A stretch of DNA of 64,000 nt, taken from positions 1 to 64,000 of the forward strand of contig JBCCFL010000021.1 of NCBI GenBank assembly GCA_039029735.1, in the 5' to 3' direction. Source of the DNA: CADEDH01 sp039029735 (GTDB lineage: Bacteria > Actinomycetota > Acidimicrobiia > Acidimicrobiales > SZUA-35). Under the pieces are notes generated by a model. The model searched no databases, had not been told where the DNA came from, and saw only the letters and a list, made by a program, of their open reading frames with translations. Positions 24,599 through 33,507 of this stretch are shown piece by piece; within the stretch, counting starts at the first letter, position 1, and every line of letters starts with the position of its first letter. The translations under genes were made by a program, and so were the position numbers.

Positions 24599-26083
24599 AT
24601 GCACGCGCCATCTCCTCAACCGATCGAGGTACCGATCGACCGACTTCGGCAACCCATCCAGCGCATCATCCACATGGAGAGCCTGGGTGGGATCGCCCTG
24701 ATTTTGGGAGCCGTGACCGCGCTGGTCCTGGCGAACTCCCCAGCTGCGGAGGCGGTGGACCACTTCTGGCACTACCACCTCCACATCGAGGCGGGGCCCT
24801 TCAGCGTCGATGAGTCTCTCGTTCACTGGGTGAACGACGCACTGATGGCGATCTTCTTCTTCGTCGCCGGGCTCGAAATCAAGCGTGAACTCGTGGTTGG
24901 CGATCTGCGCGACCCCCGCAAGGCGGCCCTCCCCGCCATCGCCGCTGCTGGCGGCATGGTGATCCCGGCACTGTTCTACGTGGCCGTGGCCGATCCGACC
25001 ACTCGGGGCGGCTGGGGCATTCCGATGGCCACCGACATCGCCTTCGCCGTTGGCATCCTGACCCTGCTCGGCAATCGGGTGCCGTCGCGTCTGAAGGTGT
25101 TCCTCCTCACCCTTGCCATCGTGGACGACCTGGGTGCCATCGCCGTGATTGCGGTGTTCTACACCTCAACCGTCAACACCACCGCCCTGGCCATGGCCGG
25201 GGTGCTCGTAGCCACGATCATCGCCCTCCGGGTGCTTGGCGTGTGGTGGATGCCCCTCTACATCCTCGTGGGCGTCGGCCTCTGGCTGGCGGTGTTCGAG
25301 TCGGGGGTCCACGCCACGCTGGCCGGAGTGGCCTGCGGCTTGCTGGCGCCGGCCAAGCCCCGCCGCCCCGAGCCAACCAACGTGGTGGCCAACCCCGACG
25401 ACCCGATTGCGACGCTGAACTCGATCGTGTTCGACACCAAGGAGACGAAGTCGGTGGTCGACCGGCTGATCAATGGGCTCCACCCGGTGACAGCACTGAT
25501 CATCGTGCCGATCTTCGCCCTGGCCAACACTGGCGTCGCCGTCTCAGGCGCCGCCCTCGCCGACGCCGCAGCCGCCGCCACGTCGCAGGCGATCGTGTTC
25601 GGTCTTCTCGTCGGCAAGCCCGTCGGCATCGTGCTCGCCGCCCTGCTCTCGGTGAAGGCAGGCATCGCGGTACTGCCCGAGGGCACGAAGTGGTCACACG
25701 TCGTGGGCGTCGGCTTCCTCGCCGGCATCGGCTTCACGGTGTCGCTGTTCATCACCGACCTCGCCTTCGACGACGCAGCGGTGATCGCCAACGCCAAGAT
25801 CGCAGTGCTCGCCGCCTCGGTGCTGGCCTCGGCCCTGGGGGCGATCGCCCTCACCCAGGCCGGAGGTGCGTCTGCGCTCGCCACCGACGCAGTCCAGGAG
25901 GCACAGGGCTCGGGCGACGACGAGCACGGCGACGGCGAACTCGGCCCGATCACCTGGGACGAACTCGCCTCGACCGGCACAGGTGCATCAACGGTGGCCT
26001 CGGGGCCCGTCGTCGACGCCCCGACCGCGTCGGAGGTGGCCGGCTCTGCGACCACCACGCCTACCTCCACCGGCGACGACTGA
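24599..26083 (+). CDS. nhaA: Na+/H+ antiporter NhaA
   Basis: 494 residues from the ATG at 24599, which follows GGAGGG. It has twelve hydrophobic segments and the NhaA signatures WVNDALMAIFFFVAGLEIKRELVVGDL, GIPMATDIAFAVG and LTLAIVDDLGAIAVIA, including the two adjacent Asp residues that carry the ions. FLAGIGFTVSLFITDLAF is the late conserved helix. About 70 acidic and Thr/Ala-rich residues are added at the C-terminus. It trades protons for sodium in the inner membrane and supports pH and salt balance, fitting a marine or brackish life, which is inference. Confidence 0.95.
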   Translation: MHAPSPQPIEVPIDRLRQPIQRIIHMESLGGIALILGAVTALVLANSPAAEAVDHFWHYHLHIEAGPFSVDESLVHWVNDALMAIFFFVAGLEIKRELVVGDLRDPRKAALPAIAAAGGMVIPALFYVAVADPTTRGGWGIPMATDIAFAVGILTLLGNRVPSRLKVFLLTLAIVDDLGAIAVIAVFYTSTVNTTALAMAGVLVATIIALRVLGVWWMPLYILVGVGLWLAVFESGVHATLAGVACGLLAPAKPRRPEPTNVVANPDDPIATLNSIVFDTKETKSVVDRLINGLHPVTALIIVPIFALANTGVAVSGAALADAAAAATSQAIVFGLLVGKPVGIVLAALLSVKAGIAVLPEGTKWSHVVGVGFLAGIGFTVSLFITDLAFDDAAVIANAKIAVLAASVLASALGAIALTQAGGASALATDAVQEAQGSGDDEHGDGELGPITWDELASTGTGASTVASGPVVDAPTASEVAGSATTTPTSTGDD

Positions 26084-26139
26084 CCTCTCACCGATCTCGT
26101 GTCGGACACTGAGCCCGGGAGCCGGATCGGCCCCCGGGC

Positions 26140-26838
26140 TCAGGCCGCGAAGATGGCGGCGTTGGCCCTGGCGAGCGAGAACCCGTCACCGCGGGAGTTC
26201 GAGCACGTGACCCCGGTGATCTCGCTTTCGCACACGTAGTCTCCGATGATCGCCCGACGTCCGTAGTCGAGCGCCGGTGCGTCCGGGTTCCAGAACACGT
26301 CGCTGTAGCACTCCCAGAACGCACCGTCGGTGCCAACGCCAACGGCGTTGCCCCAGTCGAACTCACACCCGGCGGGTTGATCCACCGTCCACTGCTTGTC
26401 GGCGATGTGGCACGACACACCGAACGCCGAGACCATCTGGCAGGAGATGTTGCCGCTCGGACTGGTGAAGGCGTACGAGCCGTCGACGATGTCGACGGCC
26501 ACCGGATCAACCGTGGTCGACGTGGTCGTCACGATCTCGGTTGTCGAGGTGGATGCCGACGAGGTGGGCGCCGTCGAGGCCGCAGTGGAGGAGGTCGGGC
26601 TGGTACCGGCGGCCGTACTCGAGCCGATGGGGCCACCGCTGTCGGCGGGCGCAGTGGTGGCCGTGGTTCCTGTGGTCGCATCCGTGGTCGCGTCGCCAGC
26701 GTCAGCTGCGGTGGCGCCATCGGTCGATCCCGGCCGCACGGCGGCGGCGGTGTCGACGTCGTCGCTGCCACATCCCGCCACTGCGACAGCGGCGACCAGC
26801 GCAAGAACGCCAATGGTGCAGCGGCGGGCGATCGACAC
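26140..26838 (-). CDS. Secreted lipoprotein with conserved Cys-rich actinobacterial domain
   Basis: 232 residues from a GTG. A signal peptide with lipobox VAGCG (Cys23) is followed by a Thr/Ala/Ser linker to about residue 125. The C-terminal domain has FTSPSGNISCQMVSAFGVSC, then CEFDWG, WECYSD, DYGRRAIIGDYVCES and GVTCSNSRGDGFSLAR. This six-Cys pattern is common in secreted actinobacterial proteins of unknown function (it resembles the DUF6636 type). The Cys likely form disulfides. It is divergent from the acyltransferase gene. Confidence 0.8.
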   Translation of the reverse strand: MSIARRCTIGVLALVAAVAVAGCGSDDVDTAAAVRPGSTDGATAADAGDATTDATTGTTATTAPADSGGPIGSSTAAGTSPTSSTAASTAPTSSASTSTTEIVTTTSTTVDPVAVDIVDGSYAFTSPSGNISCQMVSAFGVSCHIADKQWTVDQPAGCEFDWGNAVGVGTDGAFWECYSDVFWNPDAPALDYGRRAIIGDYVCESEITGVTCSNSRGDGFSLARANAAIFAA

Positions 26839-26872
26839 GGCATCACCGTAGTCGGCCGCCTATCCTCTCGCC

Positions 26873-28912
26873 GTGGTGGGCGACGAGATGATGCAACAGC
26901 CCGGGGTGCCCGGGGTGCGTCAGGGCCGGTTCCGGCCCGACATCCAGGGTCTGCGAGCGGTGGCCGTGCTGCTCGTTGTCGCCTACCACGCCGGGGTCGT
27001 GTTCCCCGGCGGTTACATCGGTGTGGACGTGTTCTTCGTGCTCTCGGGCTATGTGATCGCCCGCACGTTGCTCGACGAGTTGGCCGAGACCGGCCGGGTG
27101 TCGTTCAGCCGGTTCTACCTACGACGGATCAAGCGACTGCTCCCGGCGCTGGCCGTCGTGCTGATCGTGGTGCTGCTCGGTGGAATCCTGCTCACCGGGG
27201 CGGGGGTACAACCGGTGTTGGCCCGGACCGGCATCGGGGCATCGCTGCTCAACGCCAATACCTACCTCGCCAGCCAGGCCGCGAGCGGCGACTACTTCGC
27301 CCCTCGCTCGGAGGCGAACCCGCTGCTGCACACTTGGTCGCTCTCGGTGGAGGAGCAGTTCTATCTCGTGTTCCCGGCTGCCGTGGCGGGGGCATGGGCA
27401 CTGGGGCGCCGCACGGGGCGGAGTTCGGTGGCGCTCGTCGCCGTGGTGTTGGGCATCGGCGCTGCGGTATCGGCTGGCCTCGCCTGGGCGCTCACTGCTC
27501 GCGCCATCGATCCTGGCGGATTCGGGCCCACCATTGCGTTCTATACCGCTCCCGCTCGGGCCTGGGAGTTCGCCGCAGGCGCGATGGTTGCGCTGGCCGC
27601 ACCCCAGCTCGCCTCGTTCGGCCGTCGCCTCGGGGCCACGGCCGCCATCGGCGGAGCTGTCGCGGTGGTGGGCTCGGCCCTGCTGTTCACCGCAGCCACA
27701 CCGTTCCCGGGCCTCGCCGCCTGGATCCCGGTGCTCGGCACGGTGGGGCTGGTGGCAGCCGGCGACACCCGGCTCGCGTCGGTGACCGACGCCTGGTTGG
27801 GATGGCAGCCGCTGCGATACCTGGGCGATCTGTCGTACGGGTGGTACCTGTGGCACTGGCCTCTGATCGTGTTCGCGACAGCGTTGTGGCCAACCACGTC
27901 GTGGGTGCCCGTCGTCGCTGCAATCGTCTCGCTCGGGCCCACGATGGCGTCGTATCAACTGGTCGAGAACCCGATCCGCTTCTCCCCCACCCTGACACCG
28001 GTGCGGGTCGTTGCCGTTGGACTCGTGGGTGTGGCCGTGCCGGTGGTGGCAGGAGTGGCCCTCATCGCCGCCAACGACCGCATTCGTTCTTCCGACGCAC
28101 TGGATGCCTTCGCTGACGAGCCCGACCGCGGCTGCTTCGTCGACGCACGCTCGCCCGACGCCGCCGGCACCCGCTGCCGGTTCGACACCGCAGAGTCGGC
28201 GGGTACTGCGGTGTTGATCGGCGACTCGAATGCCTGGCACGTGACCGAGGCGTTCGTGGCGGGCGCCCATGGAGCCGATCTCGATGCCGAGGTGGCCACC
28301 GTCGGCCGGTGCCCGTTCGTCGATCTCGTGATCATCGAGCGAGGTGAGGATCATTCGGCCTGCGCCGCAGCGAACGCCATCCAACGCGAACGCCTCGTGG
28401 ACGAGCCGCCAACCATCGTGGTGTTGTCGTCGGCCGTCGATCTGTACCTCGACGACCCCGAGGTGACCTTCCGTTCTCCCGACGGCGAGATCCACGCCGG
28501 GGTGGCGGCGAAAGAGGCGGCGTTCGAGGCCGCACTGGTGCGCACCCTCGACGAGTTGCAGGCGTCGGGTACCAGGGTGATCAGCGTTGCGCCCGTGCCC
28601 CGCCTTCGCGAGGGATGGACACCGAACAGCGAGCCGTCGGGCCGTGTGCTTCGTGGCGACACCGAGAGCGTGGGTGTGGCTCGCGCCGAGGCGCAGGCCC
28701 GTCAGGCCACCGCCCTCGCCGTGCTCGAACGGGCCTCAGCCGGGCGAGCGGTTGTGCTCGACCCATTCGACACGATCTGCCCCACGAGCCCCTGCGAGCC
28801 ATTCGACGACGACGAGTTGGTATTCATCGACTGGAGCCATCTCTCCGCCACGGGCTCCCGTCGACTCACCGCCCCGCTTGCGGCGGCGTTCGATCAGGCT
28901 CTCGCCGCCTAG
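26873..28912 (+). CDS. Acyltransferase-3 (OafA/YrhL) with C-terminal SGNH domain
   Basis: 679 residues. The N-terminal half is an integral-membrane acyltransferase with FRPDIQGLRAVAVLLVVAYHAG (catalytic His), GGYIGVDVFFVLSGYVI and RRIKRLLPAL, about ten helices to residue 400. The C-terminal half is an SGNH hydrolase-like domain with VLIGDSNAWHV (Ser in GDS) and the final Asp-x-x-His block FIDWSHLSATGS. Such proteins transfer acetyl groups to surface sugars. A TATCCT box at 26861 puts transcription start at the GTG, suggesting a leaderless mRNA. The stop overlaps the stop of the convergent racemase gene. Confidence 0.93.
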   Translation: MVGDEMMQQPGVPGVRQGRFRPDIQGLRAVAVLLVVAYHAGVVFPGGYIGVDVFFVLSGYVIARTLLDELAETGRVSFSRFYLRRIKRLLPALAVVLIVVLLGGILLTGAGVQPVLARTGIGASLLNANTYLASQAASGDYFAPRSEANPLLHTWSLSVEEQFYLVFPAAVAGAWALGRRTGRSSVALVAVVLGIGAAVSAGLAWALTARAIDPGGFGPTIAFYTAPARAWEFAAGAMVALAAPQLASFGRRLGATAAIGGAVAVVGSALLFTAATPFPGLAAWIPVLGTVGLVAAGDTRLASVTDAWLGWQPLRYLGDLSYGWYLWHWPLIVFATALWPTTSWVPVVAAIVSLGPTMASYQLVENPIRFSPTLTPVRVVAVGLVGVAVPVVAGVALIAANDRIRSSDALDAFADEPDRGCFVDARSPDAAGTRCRFDTAESAGTAVLIGDSNAWHVTEAFVAGAHGADLDAEVATVGRCPFVDLVIIERGEDHSACAAANAIQRERLVDEPPTIVVLSSAVDLYLDDPEVTFRSPDGEIHAGVAAKEAAFEAALVRTLDELQASGTRVISVAPVPRLREGWTPNSEPSGRVLRGDTESVGVARAEAQARQATALAVLERASAGRAVVLDPFDTICPTSPCEPFDDDELVFIDWSHLSATGSRRLTAPLAAAFDQALAA

Positions 28913-29943
28913 CGAAGCTGAAACCCGAGGCCGAGCGGGTCGCGGGGATCGAGCGTGAACGTGGCCGACCCGGTGCGGAACGCGGCACCAGCGACCGACG
29001 TGGCAACGAGCTGTGGCCCCACCCCGTCAGCCGGATCAGCGACCGCCTCGATCCGGCCGTCGAAGCGCCCACCGGCCACGCCTTCGTTGCAAAACGGTTC
29101 GCCGACCCCGAGACGGTGCTGGTCGGCCAGCACTGCGAGGCGAGCTGATGTGCCCGATCCGCACGGGGACCGATCCACCTCGCCGTCGGCGAACACGGTG
29201 ACGTTGCGCTGATGCAGGGGGTCGGAGGCGACATCGGCGTGGAAGATCACGCCATAGAGGCCGGACAATCGAGCATCGGTGTGTTCCACGCTGGCGTGCC
29301 CGGCGAGCTCGGCCTTGATCTGGCGAGCGAGGGTGATGAGCCGATCGAGATACGCCGCCGATGGATCGAGGTCACCGCCGTCCACGGCAACCGACGCATA
29401 GAACGCTCCCCCGAACGAGACGTCGACCGGCACCAGGCCCTCGTCGGTGGCGATGGTGAGATCACGGGCGCTCACGAAGGCATCGACGTTCCAGAACCGG
29501 GCCTGACCGGGTCGACCCTGTTCATCGACGGCGATCTCGACCCGAAGCCGCCCAGAGGGCACATCGAGGGTGAGCCGAGCCACGCCGTCGACCGGTTCGA
29601 TACGGCCGGTATCGACCGCCCAGGCAGCCAGCGCGATGGTGCCGTGACCACACGCCGTGCTGAACCCGTCCTTGTGGAAGAACAGCACGCCGAAGTCAGC
29701 GGCGCCGTCATCGGGCGGGGTGATGAAGCCGCCGTACATGTCGGCGTGCCCGCGGGGTTCGTTCACCAAGAACGCCCGTACCTCGTCGAGGTGGCCCTGG
29801 GCCCAGGTGCGCCGTTCGAGCACCGTGTCGCCGTTGGCGGTGGCCACCCCTGCGGTCACGATGCGAAACGGCTCGCCCGCGGTGTGGTAGTCGACGGTCT
29901 CGATCGTCCCCTGCCCTGCCAACGCCGGCGCAAGATCGGTCAC
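28909..29943 (-). CDS. Proline racemase family enzyme (hydroxyproline 2-epimerase or proline racemase)
   Basis: 344 residues from a GTG that overlaps the stop of the creatininase-like gene by four bases. The two catalytic Cys are present: STACGHGTIAL and DRSPCGSGTSARLAVL. The second Cys argues against trans-3-hydroxyproline dehydratase, which has Thr there. The N-terminal TVDYHTAGEPFRIV is typical. It acts on proline or 4-hydroxyproline by two-base proton transfer in the cytoplasm. Substrate choice cannot be read from the sequence. The gene pair suggests amino acid or creatinine-like nitrogen use. Confidence 0.88.
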   Translation of the reverse strand: MTDLAPALAGQGTIETVDYHTAGEPFRIVTAGVATANGDTVLERRTWAQGHLDEVRAFLVNEPRGHADMYGGFITPPDDGAADFGVLFFHKDGFSTACGHGTIALAAWAVDTGRIEPVDGVARLTLDVPSGRLRVEIAVDEQGRPGQARFWNVDAFVSARDLTIATDEGLVPVDVSFGGAFYASVAVDGGDLDPSAAYLDRLITLARQIKAELAGHASVEHTDARLSGLYGVIFHADVASDPLHQRNVTVFADGEVDRSPCGSGTSARLAVLADQHRLGVGEPFCNEGVAGGRFDGRIEAVADPADGVGPQLVATSVAGAAFRTGSATFTLDPRDPLGLGFQLR

Positions 29944-30740
29944 CCGTTGGCTCCTGGTTCTCCCGCCGGCCCCGCTGTGTAGGCGGCGACCTCGGCCATG
30001 GCCCGGCCGAGGTTGGCCACTGCGGCGTCGAACAGCTCGCGGCCGTGCTCGGCGGTGGCCGTTCGGGGGTCGCCGATCACTCCCTCGTCGAACCAGTCGT
30101 TGCTCAGCCATCCGAAGGTGACTGACCCCCCGAAACGTACGTGGTCGTTGGCCGTGAGCGACTCCGGAATCCATCGGTCGGCCTTGGACATGTCGACGAG
30201 ATCGGGGCGGAGGTGCAGCATCATCGATGTCTCCCCCATCCCGCCATGGATCCCCATCCCCAGTTCGTGTTCGTAGGACGGGCCGCCCTGGTCGCGGGGA
30301 ACCTGCGGGTGGGCGAGGAAGGTGAGCAGACCGTTGTGGAGGCGTAGTTCGCGACAGGCCACGTTGAGCAGCGACGAGTTCCCGCCATGGCCGTTGAGGA
30401 ACACCAACCGGCGGCACGGAAGGGTGGCGATGGACCGTCCGAGATCGCGCAGCATGGCAAGCATCGTCTCGGGCCCGAACCAGATTGATCCGGCGGACCA
30501 CGCATGCTCGTTCGACTTGGAATAGGGCAACGCCGGCAGAAGCCACAGATCGTGCTCGTCCCCGTGGCGGTCCACGAGAGCGGCGGCAGCAGCTTCGGCG
30601 ACGATCAGGTCGGTGTTGAACGGGAGGTGGGGCCCGTGTTGTTCGACCGCCCCCACCGGTTGGACGATCACCGAGCCGGGCCCGAGCCGCTCGCTGATCT
30701 CCGGGGCCCGTAGGTCGGCCAGGCGTCGCGACGAGGTCAT
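29940..30740 (-). CDS. Creatininase-family amidohydrolase
   Basis: 266 residues. Metal-binding motifs of the creatininase fold are present: VGAVEQHGPHLPFNTDLIVAE (Glu, His, Asp), LVFLNGHGGNSSLL, and HGGMGETSMMLHLRPDL (Glu). Related enzymes include creatininase, the MftE peptidase and the FAPy deformylase ArfB; this one has no mycofactocin neighbours, so MftE is unlikely. It is upstream of and coupled to the racemase gene. The ATG at 30740 starts directly at the family N-terminus. Confidence 0.88.
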   Translation of the reverse strand: MTSSRRLADLRAPEISERLGPGSVIVQPVGAVEQHGPHLPFNTDLIVAEAAAAALVDRHGDEHDLWLLPALPYSKSNEHAWSAGSIWFGPETMLAMLRDLGRSIATLPCRRLVFLNGHGGNSSLLNVACRELRLHNGLLTFLAHPQVPRDQGGPSYEHELGMGIHGGMGETSMMLHLRPDLVDMSKADRWIPESLTANDHVRFGGSVTFGWLSNDWFDEGVIGDPRTATAEHGRELFDAAVANLGRAMAEVAAYTAGPAGEPGANG

Positions 30741-30857
30741 GGCGGCATGGTACGAGGAGCGCCCAGGTGCCCCACTGCTCCTCACCTTGATCCGGTCATC
30801 GAACCGCCGATGGAACGGTTCTGGGTCCACACCGGCCCCAGAGCCGAGGGCCACACG

Positions 30858-33506
30858 ATGGACACTGACAACGCGAGCGAACCTGGGCTCACCCGGCGTC
30901 GCTTCGTCGCGCCCTCGGGAGCCTCGATTCGCACCCAGCTCGCGATCGTCGGTCTTCTCCCTCTCCTGGTCACGATGCCACTCGCCATTCGCGCCCTGAT
31001 GGGCGACATGGAACGGTGGCAGATCGCCCACGACGAGCTGGAGGCGGCGGAACGGGTGGCCACGCTCACCGCGGCAGCCCAGGCCACCAGACAGGAGTGG
31101 TTCGCCGCGCTCGACGTGAACCGAACCTCGCGGCCTGCCGACTCCACCATGGCACCGCAGATCGACGCCGAGCGACTGGTCGACGACATGTCGTCGGATG
31201 GGTTCTCGCGCTTCTCCGAGGCCACGGCCGCAGTGGCCACGGCCGCCACCGCGGCCGAAGCCTCCCTCCCCGTGGTGGCGGCATCCAAGCTCGACGACAT
31301 CGACGCCATCCGAGCCGACGTCGCCGCGGGCGCCGCGACCCCAGCGGAGATCGACCTCTTCTACTCACGCCTGGTGGAGAGCCTCGACTCGCAGATCGAC
31401 GCCGATCTGCAGACGGTCATCGCCGCAACGTCAGGACGGCCGGAGGCGGCGGCCGAGGGGCAGGCCGTGATCGGCCGCCTTGCGAGCAACGCCAGTTCGT
31501 TGCGCCATCAGCTCACCTTGGCAATCGGCCGCCTCCTCACCGGTGGTCTGGCCAATTGGCATGCGGTCGACACGGCCGTCGACGCGTTGGACGAGAGCTC
31601 CGACCAGGTCGATGAGCTGCCGCCGGAGGTGACAGCGCCACTCGTCGAGTCCGACACTGCGTCGCGGGTGCAATCGGTGGTGGGCGACGTGTCGGACTTG
31701 GTGGACATGACACCCACCCCCCGCGATGCGGACCTCCCCGAGGCGATCGACGCCATGCTCGCCGCCCGGGCCGAGCTGGCCCAGGTGGAGGAACCGATTC
31801 TGCAGATCAGGGCCGACCTCGCCGTCTCGGTGGTGGACGCAGCCGAGGTCGACCGACGCCGGGCCCAAGGAGCCTTGCTGTTCTCCGCGTTCATGCTCGT
31901 GGCCGCCGTGATCGCGCTGCTGCTCGCCATCAACCGGGCGGCCCGGGCGATCGTGAACCCGCTGCGCCGGGCGGCGTCAGTGGCCAGGCGGGTGAGCGAG
32001 GGCGACATGCCCGACGCCGTTGACACCACCGCCAACGGTCCGACCGAGGTGCGCGACCTCCAGGTGGCGTTGGGCGAACTCGTCACCACGGTGGTTGCGA
32101 TCGAGGCCCAGGCCGATGCGCTCAACAGCGGTCGGCTGAACGATCCGGCCCTCAGCCGGCGACTCCCAGGGCGGCTCGGGCAGACCCTCGAGGCATCGCT
32201 GGGCGCCTGGCGCCAGACCACGATGCGGCTGAATCACGAGCTGTCGCACGATTCGCTCACCGGTGTGTCGTCGCGCCACAACCTGCTACGCCAGATCAGC
32301 GAACTCGGCGAGGAGGAACCGGCGGCGCTCTCGTTGTTCGCCCTCGATCGGTTCAAGGAGGTCAACGACGCCGCCGGGCAACGCATCGGAGACGAGTTCC
32401 TCTGCGTGGTGGCGTCGCGGCTCAACAATGCGGTGCCCAACCACTGGCTCGTGGCCCGGGTGGGTAGCGACGAGTTCGCCGTCGTGGCCCCGGGATGCGA
32501 CACCGAGTCGATGCAGATCGCCGCCCGCCAGCTGCTCGACGTGGTCTCGTCGCCGGTGGCCCTGGCCCGCCAGACCTTCCAGCGACCGGCCACGGTCGGC
32601 ATCTCGTCTGGCACCAACCCCGACACGCTGCTGGCCGAGGCCACCATCGCCGTTCGCCACGGAAAGAGTCAGGGCGGCGACCAGATCGTGCCCTACGACG
32701 ACACGCTGGCGGCCCTGGTGGCCGCCCGCAACGCAGTGGAGACCGAACTGGTCGAGGCGTTGTCCGGCGATCTCCTCGAACTCTGGTTCCAGCCCGTGCT
32801 CGATCTGGAGAGCCGGCACGTGGTGGGGGCCGAGGCGCTGATCCGCTGGCCCCAGCCCGACGGCTCGATGCGGATGCCCGGTGCGTTCATCCCCGTGGCT
32901 GAGGAGACCGGGCTGATCCTCGACCTCGACCGTTGGGTGCTCGACTCGGCGTGTCGCACTCTGGCGTCATGGAGCGGAACACCGCTGGCCGATCTCGAAA
33001 TCGCCGTGAACATCTCGGCCCGCCACCTCGTGGACGGTGACCTCGTGGCCTCGGTGTTCGAGTCGTGCCGTCGCTGGTCGGTCGACACCAGCCGGTTGGC
33101 GATCGAGATCACCGAGTCGTATCTCGCCGGCGATCTCGACCGCACCCGCACGATCCTCGAACGGCTCCACCAGCTCGGCGTGACCCTGCTGATCGACGAC
33201 TTCGGCACGGGCTACTCGTCGCTCGCCTACCTTCAGGATCTTCCCTTCGACGTGTTGAAGATCGATCGGGCATTCGTCGACCGCATGGACGCCAACGACA
33301 CCAGCCGGTCGATCGTCGAGGCAATGATCCGCCTCGGTCACACGATGGGGCTGGAGGTGCTGGCCGAGGGCATCGAGGCCGACCACATCACCGAGGCCCT
33401 CGCCCGCCTGGGCTGTGACCGGGTTCAGGGGTACGCCATCGCCCGCCCGATGCCGTTGGACGCCTTCGTTGCCCACTGCGAAGAGGCAGCCAGGCAGCAC
33501 ACCTGA
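30858..33506 (+). CDS. Membrane GGDEF-EAL cyclic-di-GMP phosphodiesterase with helical sensor
   Basis: 882 residues from an ATG with GAGGG nine bases upstream. Layout: membrane helix (about 25-45), helical extracytoplasmic sensor (45-330, similar to nitrate-sensor modules), second helix (about 330-355), HAMP (355-410), GGDEF (455-620), EAL (625-880). The GGDEF motif is degenerate (VGSDEF), so it likely senses GTP or is inactive. The EAL domain keeps EALIRW, NISARHL, EITES, LLIDDFGTGYSSL, LKIDRAFV and LAEGIE, so it should cut cyclic-di-GMP. The signal is unknown. A four-base gap separates it from the pseudogene. Confidence 0.92.
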   Translation: MDTDNASEPGLTRRRFVAPSGASIRTQLAIVGLLPLLVTMPLAIRALMGDMERWQIAHDELEAAERVATLTAAAQATRQEWFAALDVNRTSRPADSTMAPQIDAERLVDDMSSDGFSRFSEATAAVATAATAAEASLPVVAASKLDDIDAIRADVAAGAATPAEIDLFYSRLVESLDSQIDADLQTVIAATSGRPEAAAEGQAVIGRLASNASSLRHQLTLAIGRLLTGGLANWHAVDTAVDALDESSDQVDELPPEVTAPLVESDTASRVQSVVGDVSDLVDMTPTPRDADLPEAIDAMLAARAELAQVEEPILQIRADLAVSVVDAAEVDRRRAQGALLFSAFMLVAAVIALLLAINRAARAIVNPLRRAASVARRVSEGDMPDAVDTTANGPTEVRDLQVALGELVTTVVAIEAQADALNSGRLNDPALSRRLPGRLGQTLEASLGAWRQTTMRLNHELSHDSLTGVSSRHNLLRQISELGEEEPAALSLFALDRFKEVNDAAGQRIGDEFLCVVASRLNNAVPNHWLVARVGSDEFAVVAPGCDTESMQIAARQLLDVVSSPVALARQTFQRPATVGISSGTNPDTLLAEATIAVRHGKSQGGDQIVPYDDTLAALVAARNAVETELVEALSGDLLELWFQPVLDLESRHVVGAEALIRWPQPDGSMRMPGAFIPVAEETGLILDLDRWVLDSACRTLASWSGTPLADLEIAVNISARHLVDGDLVASVFESCRRWSVDTSRLAIEITESYLAGDLDRTRTILERLHQLGVTLLIDDFGTGYSSLAYLQDLPFDVLKIDRAFVDRMDANDTSRSIVEAMIRLGHTMGLEVLAEGIEADHITEALARLGCDRVQGYAIARPMPLDAFVAHCEEAARQHT

Positions 33507-33507
33507 G

